Shown: positions 1 through 7,278 of the stretch, piece by piece
Numbering within the stretch: position 1 is the stretch's first letter
Layout of the letters: every line of letters starts with the position of its first letter
NCBI GenBank assembly: GCA_022865365.1
Contig: JALHSW010000233.1
Location: 1 to 11,852 of the forward strand
Reading direction: 5' to 3'
Source of the DNA: Acidimicrobiia bacterium
Lineage (GTDB): Bacteria > Actinomycetota > Acidimicrobiia > IMCC26256 > PALSA-555
Length of the DNA: 11,852 bases
Made by a program: the position numbers and the translations under genes
The notes under the pieces: model-generated
Seen by the model: the letters and a program-made list of their open reading frames with translations, nothing else
What the model was told of the DNA's origin: nothing
Databases searched by the model: none

Positions 1-72
1 GAGCACCGTCTCCATCTCCTCGGCCTTGCCGTCCTGGCACGTGAAGGTGCCCATCATCGAAACCTTGCTCAT
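1..72 (-). CDS. Antibiotic biosynthesis monooxygenase-like protein, N-terminal fragment
   Basis: Only the first 24 codons lie in the window; the gene runs off the left edge. The reading is MSKVSMMGTFTCQDGKAEEM followed by ETVL. This fits the first beta strand and the start of the first helix of small ABM (quinol monooxygenase-like) ferredoxin-fold proteins, in which a short strand ending in a 'G-x-F/Y' is followed by 'x-x-G-K-x-E-E-(M/F)'. Such proteins are usually about 95-110 residues, cofactor-free and cytoplasmic. The start is well supported because a textbook AAAGGAG lies 7 nt upstream. It is transcribed divergently from the methyltransferase at 216, so the two may share a control region. 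The family call rests on very few residues; another dimeric alpha/beta-barrel family is possible. Confidence 0.6.
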   Translation of the reverse strand, partial: MSKVSMMGTFTCQDGKAEEMETVL

Positions 73-79
73 GGTCGTT

Positions 80-86
80 CTCCTTT
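80..86 (-). promoter_or_regulatory. Shine-Dalgarno of the monooxygenase-like gene
   Basis: The minus strand reads AAAGGAG, a near-perfect complement of the 16S 3' end, 7 nt before the ATG at 72. It fixes the start of the truncated gene and is one of the strongest ribosome binding sites in the window. Confidence 0.8.
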
Positions 87-89
87 GTG

Positions 90-142
90 ACCGGCCGCAT
101 CCCGTGTCGACCTCGTGCCGACATCGTTACTACAACCGGCCG
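90..142. repeat. Pair of 8-bp ACCGGCCG repeats in the divergent intergenic region
   Basis: ACCGGCCG occurs at 90-97 and again at 135-142, a 45-bp period, between the divergent monooxygenase-like gene and the methyltransferase. Each copy contains the palindrome CGGCCG. Two identical palindromic sites about four helical turns apart in a divergent control region could be operators, but GC-rich palindromes also arise by chance in such DNA. No regulator is identifiable. Confidence 0.3.
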
Positions 143-215
143 TGGCGAGTTTGGCCCCACGGAACTTGCCCGTGCCATGATTCCTTCACCTCGAGCGACG
201 AAAGCAGCCGATCCG

Positions 216-1028
216 ATGAACCCGAACAAGGCACTCTGGGAAAAGGGCGACTTCACTCAGATCGCGGAGAGCATGCGAGAGAGCGGTGAGGCGCTCGTCG
301 AGCAATTGGGAATCACCAACGGACTCAAAGTCCTGGACCTCGGATGCGGCGACGGGACCACAGCACTGCCGGCGGCGAGGCTCGGGGCCGACGTCCTGGG
401 TGTCGACATCGCCAGCAACCTCGTCGAGGCCGGGAACGCACGAGCACAGAGCCTGCGCCTCACCAACTGCAGATTCCAGGAAGGCGACGCGTCCGATCTG
501 CATGAGCTCGAGAACGACAGCTTCGACCTCGTCGTCAGCATCTTCGGAGCGATGTTCGCTCCGAAGCCGTTCGACGTGGCCAAGGAGGTCGTCCGAGTAG
601 CACGGCCTGGCGGCCGGATCATCATGGGGAACTGGATCCCCAACGATCCGACGCTGGTGGCACAGATTCTCAAGATCAGCTCCTCGTACTCGCCGCCACC
701 TCCGGAAGGCTTCGTCAGCCCCATGACGTGGGGCGTGGAAGACAACGTGATCGAGCGATTCGCAGGCGCGGGAGTACCCGAAGAGAAGATTTCGTTCGAG
801 CGCGACACCTATACGTTCAACTTCGCGGGTGCACCATCGGAGTTCCTTGCCGGGTTCAGGACGTACTACGGGCCGACCATGAACGCGTTCGAGGCGGCAG
901 CAGCCAACGGCCGCGAGGCCGATCTGCAAGCCGAGCTGGATGCCCTGTTCAACGCCCAGAACGCGAGCCCGCGCGAGGACGCCACCTCTATTCCGGCAAC
1001 CTTCCTGCGCGTCACGGTCGCGCCCTAA
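216..1028 (+). CDS. Class I SAM-dependent methyltransferase
   Basis: Predicted 270-residue cytoplasmic methyltransferase of the Methyltransf_11/25 type. Motif I is VLDLGCGDG at residues 39-47. The ribose-binding acidic residue is D64 in VLGVDIA, motif II-like EGDASDL surrounds D91, FDLVVS surrounds D104, and the post-motif loop PGGRIIMGNW is at 131-140. The C-terminal third is well ordered, with no sign of damage. An in-frame ATG at 87 would add 43 residues, but that stretch is rich in Arg, Pro and Thr and lies in the divergent control region. The ATG at 216 (MNPNKALWEKGDF) is where family similarity begins, so I chose it. The Shine-Dalgarno is weak for every candidate start; 177 is a further option. 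The substrate cannot be read from sequence. The gene ends 65 bp before the stop of the convergent cyclase gene. Confidence 0.9.
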   Translation: MNPNKALWEKGDFTQIAESMRESGEALVEQLGITNGLKVLDLGCGDGTTALPAARLGADVLGVDIASNLVEAGNARAQSLRLTNCRFQEGDASDLHELENDSFDLVVSIFGAMFAPKPFDVAKEVVRVARPGGRIIMGNWIPNDPTLVAQILKISSSYSPPPPEGFVSPMTWGVEDNVIERFAGAGVPEEKISFERDTYTFNFAGAPSEFLAGFRTYYGPTMNAFEAAAANGREADLQAELDALFNAQNASPREDATSIPATFLRVTVAP

Positions 1029-1093
1029 GGCGGCGCGGGCAACGATCTGCACATCACGCAGCGGCACCCACAGGACACAGCCGTTACTGTCGT

Positions 1094-4000
1094 TCAGCCG
1101 AGGACGCGCCGACTCAGCTCGGCAGTCCGGCCGAGTCCGAGCTCCTCTGCGGTGGCGAGAGCCTGACGGGCGAGGTCCTTCGCCCGTGGCACGTCGTGAG
1201 GCCCATGCGGGTCGAGGAGCGTCTCCGCCCACCGCACGCGGGTCTCAGCGACGAAGGTCGGTGCTTCGAGTCGTTCTGCGAGGTCGATCGATTCGGTGAA
1301 GAGCTGCTCCGCGTCCTCGAAGCGGCCGAGCGCAGCGGCCGCGGTGCCGAGAGTAAGCGCCACCGGACCCCTCGCAATGCCCGCGGCGACGGTGACCGTG
1401 CCCCGGAACGGAAGCATGTAGTCATAGGCGCGCTCGGCGATCTCGAGTTCGCCGGCGAGCCCGGCAATGCGCGCGACGCCGGTCATCGAAACGATCCACA
1501 GGATGTCACGAGGCACGAGCGCGAAATCGTTGGCCGCCAAGGCGTGCAGGTGCTCACGTGAATCATCAAGCCGGTCGGTGGCGGCATAGACGCTGAGGAG
1601 TGCAGCACGCCAAATGACCGTCGCCGGCTGGTCGATGACGAACTGCTCCATGAGCGATTCGAGCTCACCGAGGCGCCCACGCTCGTAGTAGAGCTGGAAG
1701 GTGAGCGCCGCCGTCCAGCTGAAGGTGGACTGGTTCCTCAAGTGGTGCGAGACAGCGAAGTCGCCGAGCCACGCCATCTGCTCCTCGGCGGCGTCCAGCC
1801 GGCCCGACAGGAGCGCTTGGGCGGCGCGCCCGACGCCCAGGTCGAACTCGGGACCGGGTTGGCGTAGCCGCGCCATCGACGCTTCCATCGCTTCGAGATC
1901 GGCGTCGTAGGTCGCGCGATCTCCCAGCATGAGGGAGCCGAACATGCGTTGCGAGTAGGCCGCGACCAACAGGGCCGGATCGTCGACCCGCGCCGCGAGT
2001 GCGACCATCTCGACGGCCCCGGCGACGATGCGGTGGGCGTAGGGAACTTCGAAGTCGTAGCCGAACTCCTGCTCTCCGAGCGTCTGGATCAGGACCTGGT
2101 CGTCGCCGGATCTCCGGGCAAGATCCAGCGCCGCGTCGCCGAGCGCGATGCGGCGGCCGCGTTCCTGGTGTGCCCAGAGCAGTTCCACAGCGAGTGCCGA
2201 TACCAGCAGGGCTCGGCGCCCGAGATCTCCGCTGTCGGTTGCGTCGAGCGCCTGGTCGAGCAAGGCGATCATGGGTTCGTCAACGGACATGATCGACTCA
2301 CGCGACGTCCGATCACGGTGAAGCGCGAGCGCGGCGTCCGCGAGACGGGCCGAGTCGCTGATCGCGCGTGCGATATCCACGGCGTTGAAGAGGAGGTCTC
2401 GGCCGCGGGGGTCGGCGATGGTCACGAGCGCTATGCCGGCCGCTCGGAGCAGGTCCGCGCGCGTGGACAGGTCAGGATCATCGGCGAGGTCGAGGGCCCC
2501 GAGTGCGCGTTCGTAATGACTCGCGGCCTCCTCGAACGCGACCTCCGCCCACGCCGCATCACCAGCGAGCCGGCAATACTCAACCGCACGGTCCACCTCG
2601 CCGAGCGCGGCGCACTCGCTGAAGTGCCGCGCGAGCTCGGTCACGCGGGACGCGGCATCCGGGCGATCTACGAGCGCTCGCGCGATAGCCCGGTGCAGCC
2701 GGAGGCGCCTGCTCGTCGTCAGCTCGTCGTACAGCGTGCTGCGCACCAACGCGTGCGCGAACCGGTATTGCGCGGCCCGCCCCGGAACCGCAGCAACCAG
2801 GCCGCTCGCCTCCGCCGCCTCGAGCGCGTCGAGCACCACATCTTCCTCATCGTCGGAGAGCGTCGTCAGCAAGGACACCTCGAACTCCCGGCCGACGACC
2901 GACGCCGCGCTGAGCACCTCGTTCGCCGTCGCGTCGAGCGCCGAAAGCCGGCGACCGACGACCTCACGCACGCCCTCGGGGATACCGACGTCGTCGAGCG
3001 TGCGATCGACGAAGTACCGCCCGTCCCGGAAGACGATTGCTCCACTCTCCAGGAGGTGCCGCAACACCTCTCCGATGAAGAACGGGTTGCCTTCCGTCTC
3101 TGCGTGCACCGCGCGGGCAAGCGCGATACCCGGGTCGTCGAGGCGGTGACCGGCGGTCCGCTCCAGGAAATCCGTGACTCCCTGCTCGTCGAGCCCGCCG
3201 AGCGTGAGCCGCTCGACCGAGAGATCGCGCCGCAGGTCGGCGAGCATCTCGGCCAAGGGATGGGTCCGATCGAGATCCGTGTCGCGGTACGTGGCGACAA
3301 CGAAGATCCTCGCGCTGGTTGACGCCCGCAACAGATGGCGGAGCAGCAGGAGCGTCGGCTTCGCCGCCCAGTGCACGTCGTCGAGCACCAACAGCACCGG
3401 CCTGCGTTCTGACAACGCTCCCAACAGGTCGACGACCGATTCGAAGAGCTGGTAGCGCTCGGTCTCCGGGTCCGCGCTCACGGGATCGGCGAGCCCGGGC
3501 ACCAGCCGGCCGATGTCGGGCACAATCCGGGTCAACTCGCCACCGAGCGGCCCGAGGAGGTGGCGCAGCTCCTCCATCGGCCCGGCAGTCACGTACCAGC
3601 GCAGCGCCTCGGCGAACGGCTGATAGGGGATCCCGAGATCCTCCTCGCACCCACCCCACAGCACCAGCCCGCCGTGCTCGTGCGCGATCCGGCACACCTC
3701 CTTCACGAGACGGGTCTTGCCGATGCCGGGCTCGCCCGCGACGAGCACCACGCGCCGGGCGCCCGCGACGACCTCCTTCCAAGCGTCGACGAGCGCGTCG
3801 CGCTCCACACTCCGCCCCACGAACGCGAACGTGTCGACTTGATCGATCATTGGCGGGAGCGGCAGTACCCGCGACCCGGCTGCCGCGTCGGCAACCGGAG
3901 ACCACGCCACCTCACACGCGGCAATCGGCGCCGCGAGACCCTTCGCATCGACCTCGCCGACCGGCCGCAACTCGTGCTCGGCACGCGATCCGGCAAGCAC

Positions 4001-4432
4001 CCGCACGATGTCGGTGACGAGAATCTGCCCACCGTCAGCTGCCGTGCACAACCGCGATGCCTCCACCACCGGCGTACCGAACCAGTCGCCGTCCTCGAAC
4101 GTGGCGTCGCCGGCGCCGATCCCGACACGCATCACGAGTCGAGCCCCGTCGCTACGCCGGTTCTGGAGGTCGACGCCTTGCTGCATGGCGACCGCGCCCG
4201 CGATCGCGTCGGCCGCGGCCGGGTACGACACCATGAGGGCATCACCGATCGACTTCACCTCGGTGCCGCCGGTCCGGCTGATCGCCTGGCGCAACACATT
4301 GAAGTGCTCGCGCCGCACGCCATCAGCAGCCATGTCGCCCACGTCCTGCGACAACGCGGTCGAACCGACGAGATCGGTGAACAGGATCGTGATCAACCCC
4401 GAAGTGCTCAAGGAGCCCCCAACCACCCTCAC
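1094..4432 (-). CDS. Class III nucleotide cyclase domain / AAA ATPase / TPR-like regulator
   Basis: Product of about 1112 residues. Residues 12-176 are a class III cyclase homology domain. It has the first metal Asp in FTDLVGST (D20), KSIGD with K60 at the purine-recognition position and second metal Asp D64, D116 before WFGT, and R127 in EASRL. The usual transition-state Asn is Val here (VVEASR instead of VNxASR), so cyclase activity is uncertain. Residues about 203-400 are a P-loop ATPase (AAA_16/STAND-like): Walker A GEPGIGKT at 233-240 and Walker B VLLVLDD ending at 352. The rest is Ala/Leu-rich helical sequence of TPR type, with no C-terminal LuxR HTH, so it is probably a signalling protein rather than a DNA binder. 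The GTG at 4432 lacks a clear Shine-Dalgarno; a TTG at 4411, seven codons later, is an equally good start. It lies 134 bp downstream of the carbonic anhydrase gene on the same strand. Confidence 0.9.
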   Translation of the reverse strand: MRVVGGSLSTSGLITILFTDLVGSTALSQDVGDMAADGVRREHFNVLRQAISRTGGTEVKSIGDALMVSYPAAADAIAGAVAMQQGVDLQNRRSDGARLVMRVGIGAGDATFEDGDWFGTPVVEASRLCTAADGGQILVTDIVRVLAGSRAEHELRPVGEVDAKGLAAPIAACEVAWSPVADAAAGSRVLPLPPMIDQVDTFAFVGRSVERDALVDAWKEVVAGARRVVLVAGEPGIGKTRLVKEVCRIAHEHGGLVLWGGCEEDLGIPYQPFAEALRWYVTAGPMEELRHLLGPLGGELTRIVPDIGRLVPGLADPVSADPETERYQLFESVVDLLGALSERRPVLLVLDDVHWAAKPTLLLLRHLLRASTSARIFVVATYRDTDLDRTHPLAEMLADLRRDLSVERLTLGGLDEQGVTDFLERTAGHRLDDPGIALARAVHAETEGNPFFIGEVLRHLLESGAIVFRDGRYFVDRTLDDVGIPEGVREVVGRRLSALDATANEVLSAASVVGREFEVSLLTTLSDDEEDVVLDALEAAEASGLVAAVPGRAAQYRFAHALVRSTLYDELTTSRRLRLHRAIARALVDRPDAASRVTELARHFSECAALGEVDRAVEYCRLAGDAAWAEVAFEEAASHYERALGALDLADDPDLSTRADLLRAAGIALVTIADPRGRDLLFNAVDIARAISDSARLADAALALHRDRTSRESIMSVDEPMIALLDQALDATDSGDLGRRALLVSALAVELLWAHQERGRRIALGDAALDLARRSGDDQVLIQTLGEQEFGYDFEVPYAHRIVAGAVEMVALAARVDDPALLVAAYSQRMFGSLMLGDRATYDADLEAMEASMARLRQPGPEFDLGVGRAAQALLSGRLDAAEEQMAWLGDFAVSHHLRNQSTFSWTAALTFQLYYERGRLGELESLMEQFVIDQPATVIWRAALLSVYAATDRLDDSREHLHALAANDFALVPRDILWIVSMTGVARIAGLAGELEIAERAYDYMLPFRGTVTVAAGIARGPVALTLGTAAAALGRFEDAEQLFTESIDLAERLEAPTFVAETRVRWAETLLDPHGPHDVPRAKDLARQALATAEELGLGRTAELSRRVLG

Positions 4433-4566
4433 GATCGTGCGAGGTGTTCGACAGGACGCTACATCCCCACACCAGCACCGCGGCGAGAGTCCGAGAAGGG
4501 CGGCGCAACGCGGGTGCAGGTGCCGAGAAGTCGTCGGGGCCCGGTGTCGGCGGCAGTAGGTGGGCC

Positions 4567-5322
4567 TCAGTCCAGGAGGGTCACCTTGCCCGTGGTGAGG
4601 TGATAGACGCCGCCCACGACGGCAAGCTCACGGCGGGCGATCTCGGCGTCGATTCCATGGCTCTGTTCCGGCACCTGGGCCGTGACGATGCGAACGTTCT
4701 GCTCGACCGAGGCCTGGAGCAACTCGGTACCTGTCGCGCCCGAGCTCTGTGCGGTCCGCACGGCGGGCGCGATCGCGTCGGTGAGGATCGCGTACTCCCC
4801 GGGGTCGGCCCGACCTTCGACGACCTCGATCGTGGTCTCCACCGCGCCGCATCCATCGTGTCCGAGCACGAGAATCACATCGACGCCAATGTGTTCGGCC
4901 GCGTACGCCAGCGACGCGAGCTCGTCGGGACCGGCGATGTTTCCGGCGACGCGCACCACGAAGAGGTCACCCAAACCCTGATCGAAGATGATCTCGGGTG
5001 GCACGCGCGAATCCGCGCATGCCAGCACCGCAGCAAACGGAGCCTGCTTTCCGACCGAGGCCTGGCGCCGCTCGTCAGAGTCCACCGGGTGCTTGGGCTT
5101 TCCGCGCACGAAGCGCCGGTTTCCCCGCATCAGGCGAGCGAGTGCGGCATCCGGGTCGGCCGGAGTGTCGTCACCCGACGGAGCGTCGAGGACCCCAGCC
5201 CGGGCGAGACCGGTCCAGCCGGCGAGTGTCGATGCGCCGGCCACCACGAGGCCCGCCGTACCGGCACGACGCAGGAACTCGCGCCGCGCGATCGCGTGGT
5301 CAACGTCGTCGGACCGAACCAT
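4567..5322 (-). CDS. Beta-class carbonic anhydrase with Tat signal
   Basis: Predicted 251-residue enzyme interconverting CO2 and bicarbonate. The zinc and catalytic residues are all present: ACADSR gives C102, D104 and R106, and LGHDGCGA gives H155 and C158. The flanking VVRVAGNI (122-129) is also typical of the beta class. The N-terminus carries a twin-arginine signal, ARREFLRRAG at 12-21, followed by a small-residue hydrophobic stretch to about residue 41 with a possible cut after ARA. The mature enzyme should therefore be exported folded with its zinc, unlike most bacterial beta-carbonic anhydrases, which are cytoplasmic. The ATG at 5322 has only a short AGGG just upstream, but the Tat motif fixes the N-terminal region. 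The gene is intact. It precedes the cyclase/ATPase gene by 134 bp in the same direction, so co-transcription is possible; I see no clear terminator between them. Confidence 0.93.
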   Translation of the reverse strand: MVRSDDVDHAIARREFLRRAGTAGLVVAGASTLAGWTGLARAGVLDAPSGDDTPADPDAALARLMRGNRRFVRGKPKHPVDSDERRQASVGKQAPFAAVLACADSRVPPEIIFDQGLGDLFVVRVAGNIAGPDELASLAYAAEHIGVDVILVLGHDGCGAVETTIEVVEGRADPGEYAILTDAIAPAVRTAQSSGATGTELLQASVEQNVRIVTAQVPEQSHGIDAEIARRELAVVGGVYHLTTGKVTLLD

Positions 5323-5433
5323 CGCCCTATGCTAACGGCTCGCAGTTGAACCGCCGACTTGTATGGCTGGAGCGGTTCGTGAGGTTTCGGCTCGTAGCGT
5401 CCCGTAGGTCGTCGACCGGGGTGACTCGTGAAG

Positions 5434-5696
5434 CCCGACACCATCCCGAGCTGACATCGGCGTCTCGTCGCCAACCACTGGACCTATCCCCATCGGCCCG
5501 GCACCGGGCCGGAACTCAGAGTCCTGGACGGGGTTCCTGCGCGCTCAAGCCGCCGGGATCGTCGCGTGTGACTTCTTCACCGTCGACACCGTCATGCTGG
5601 GTCGCCACTACGTGGGTTCTTCATCTGCGGAACGCTGGGTCGGCACCAAGCGGCCTGACCCACCCCGAGAGGCTCACCGAGCACCCCGAACGCGTT
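5434..5696 (+). pseudogene. Decayed IS transposase/integrase (rve-type) relic
   Basis: Pieces of a DDE integrase of the IS3/IS481-like kind are readable in three frames. From 5434 the frame gives PDTIPS, a stop where family members have Trp, then HRRLVANHWTYPHRPG. The family normally reads PETLLRWHRRLVAxxWTYPHRPGRP. About 70 codons are then missing. From 5522 another frame reads SWTGFLRAQAAGIVACDFF followed by TVDTVML, which is the first catalytic-Asp strand (the D of ACDFFTVDT). A further shift gives FFI at 5617, and a third frame from 5649 gives SGLTHPERLTEHPERV. The second catalytic Asp and the Glu are not seen. It therefore cannot encode an active transposase. It fills most of the 432-bp gap between the carbonic anhydrase and PhoD genes; nothing recognisable lies in 5323-5433. 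The family assignment is from recalled motifs, not a search. Confidence 0.8.
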
Positions 5697-5714
5697 TCCG
5701 GCACCCGCAGGGTG

Positions 5715-5751
5715 TCCACGATGTCTCGCGACAGGCATCCAGGATGTCCTG
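5715..5751 (+). repeat. Imperfect direct repeat at the distal edge of the IS relic
   Basis: TCCACGATGTCTCG at 5715-5728 is repeated as TCCAGGATGTCCTG at 5738-5751 (11 of 14 matches), with a 23-bp period. The first copy overlaps the small dyad TGTC-TCGC-GACA (5722-5733). The position just downstream of the integrase relic and just before the end of the PhoD gene suggests it may be the remains of the element's terminal region. This is inference; the other end was not found. Confidence 0.35.
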
Positions 5752-5754
5752 AAC

Positions 5755-7278
5755 TCAGACACTGCCGGGGGCGCTCTCGGGTCGGGAGACTTCGATGGCC
5801 TGCTGGCTGCCGTGCTCGACGAGCCAGCGCGCGCCGAGGTCCTCATGAGTCGAGGGTGCGAGGACCGTGTCGACGAACCACCACTCGGCTTGCACCCGTT
5901 CCCGGTCGACGTCGATCACGACGTACCCGTTGCTGTCGAACTCGCACCACTTCCAGTGCGGCAAGGTGTCTATGGCTGTGCGCTCGAGGGCGAGTGACCG
6001 CTCGTCACGGCGAGGCCAGCCCATCTTGTCGTCGATGTTCATCGACGTGAGGCTCGACGCCACGAACTCGACCGCGACGGGGTCGTCCCCCGCAACCGGG
6101 TCTTCGTGCAGCTCGATGACGATCCCGACGTGCACGTCGCCGCTGAGCACCACGACGTTCGTCATGTCGTGCTCGCGAAGGTGCTGGAGCAAGGTCGCAC
6201 GCTCGACCGGGTACCCGTCCCACTGGTCGGGGTCCGGACCCGAGCCTCCCTCGCCGAGGAGCCCCAGGGCGCGGAGGGCAGGTCGGATCGACTCAGGCAG
6301 ATGCTCGCTCCACGTGTGACCCATGACGGACCCGTTACCGACCAAGCGCCAGTGAGCGGTCGAGGCGTCGAGCGCACCCAGGAGCCACTCGCGCTGCTCC
6401 GTGCCGAGCTGCGTGCGAGCCGGGTCGTTCATCTCCGGCGGCGCGATGGGTTCGTCGCGTCGCGTGCGGGTGTCGACCAGGAAGATCTCCGCCAGGTCCC
6501 CGAGCGGGACGCTACGGAACACGCGCGTCGGGTCGAGCGGATCAGGCATCCGGTACGGCTGCCACTCCCATCGCGCCCGGAAGCCTGCGGCCTTGCGGTC
6601 GGCGAACGGCCCCTGCTCGGGTCGGTGCCACGATGAGCCGTCGCGCCACGTTCCGTCGGCGAACTCGTGGTCGTCGAGCGTCGCGATGACCGGATGGGTG
6701 AGGTGCAACGCCTGTACGTCGGGATCGCCGCGGTACTGCGCGTACCGGCGGCGGTAGTCGTCGAGGGTGACGCACTCATGGAGCGGGTCGAACGGCCGAC
6801 CGATGTCGGGCGGCTGCGGCGCGCCGGGCGGCAGCACGTTGGGCGTCTCGTAGATGTAGTCGCCGAGGTGCAGCAGAAACGCGAGATCCCGGCGCTCGGC
6901 AATGCGCGCGTACGCGTTGAACCACCCTGCGTTGTAGCTCGCGCAGGAAGCCACGGCGAAGCGCACGCGTTCTGCACCGCGCTCTGGCAGCGTGCGGGTC
7001 CGCGCCACCGGTGACGACTCGCCCAGCGCTTCGAACCCGTAGTAGTAGGTCGTGGCCGGTTCGAGACCGTCCACGTCGACGTGCACGGTGTGGTCCGCCT
7101 CCGGGTCCGATGCAGCCGTGCCGGTGCAGACGACGTCGCGCAGTCCTTCGTCGCGCGCCACGCTCCACGCCACGTCGTGCGGACCGTCGGTGTCCGCGGT
7201 CACGCGGGTCCACAGCATCACCCGGTCCTGGAGCGGATCTCCGCTCGCGACCGAGTGACGGAACACACCCGCGGTCAC
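5755..7278 (-). CDS. PhoD-family alkaline phosphatase/phosphodiesterase (intact copy)
   Basis: Predicted 507-residue metallophosphoesterase. The PhoD N-terminal domain opens at residue 5 with VFRHSVASGDP and VMLWTRV. The catalytic domain has SCASY (C112), HLGDYIYE (137-144, with metal Asp D140), TLDDHEFAD (D202, D203, H204), VDTRTRRD (from 268) and LSGDVHVG (D381, H383), the order expected for the family. Members hydrolyse phosphate mono- or diesters at a Fe/Ca centre and are usually Tat-exported. Here no signal peptide precedes the PhoD domain, so a cytoplasmic location or a misassigned start is possible. I chose GTG at 7278 because it overlaps the upstream paralogue's TGA as GTGA and sits five residues before the conserved start; a longer in-frame reading to 7377 only runs antisense-like through that paralogue. 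No own Shine-Dalgarno is evident. The C-terminus is about 9 residues longer than in the broken copy. Confidence 0.9.
   Translation of the reverse strand: MTAGVFRHSVASGDPLQDRVMLWTRVTADTDGPHDVAWSVARDEGLRDVVCTGTAASDPEADHTVHVDVDGLEPATTYYYGFEALGESSPVARTRTLPERGAERVRFAVASCASYNAGWFNAYARIAERRDLAFLLHLGDYIYETPNVLPPGAPQPPDIGRPFDPLHECVTLDDYRRRYAQYRGDPDVQALHLTHPVIATLDDHEFADGTWRDGSSWHRPEQGPFADRKAAGFRARWEWQPYRMPDPLDPTRVFRSVPLGDLAEIFLVDTRTRRDEPIAPPEMNDPARTQLGTEQREWLLGALDASTAHWRLVGNGSVMGHTWSEHLPESIRPALRALGLLGEGGSGPDPDQWDGYPVERATLLQHLREHDMTNVVVLSGDVHVGIVIELHEDPVAGDDPVAVEFVASSLTSMNIDDKMGWPRRDERSLALERTAIDTLPHWKWCEFDSNGYVVIDVDRERVQAEWWFVDTVLAPSTHEDLGARWLVEHGSQQAIEVSRPESAPGSV

Noticed and set aside
87..215. N-terminal extension of the methyltransferase from the ATG at 87.
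   Set aside because: Family similarity starts at the ATG at 216; the extension is low-complexity, overlaps the divergent promoter region and has no good ribosome binding site.
1029..1093. Convergent gap between the methyltransferase and cyclase genes, searched for a bidirectional terminator.
   Set aside because: No convincing stem-loop with a T run on either strand.
1949..3322. Long plus-strand open frame of 457 codons (and others at 3560-4603) opposite the cyclase/ATPase gene.
   Set aside because: Antisense to a gene with clear domain motifs. The translation is Arg/Glu-rich with no motif, as expected from GC-rich antisense frames.
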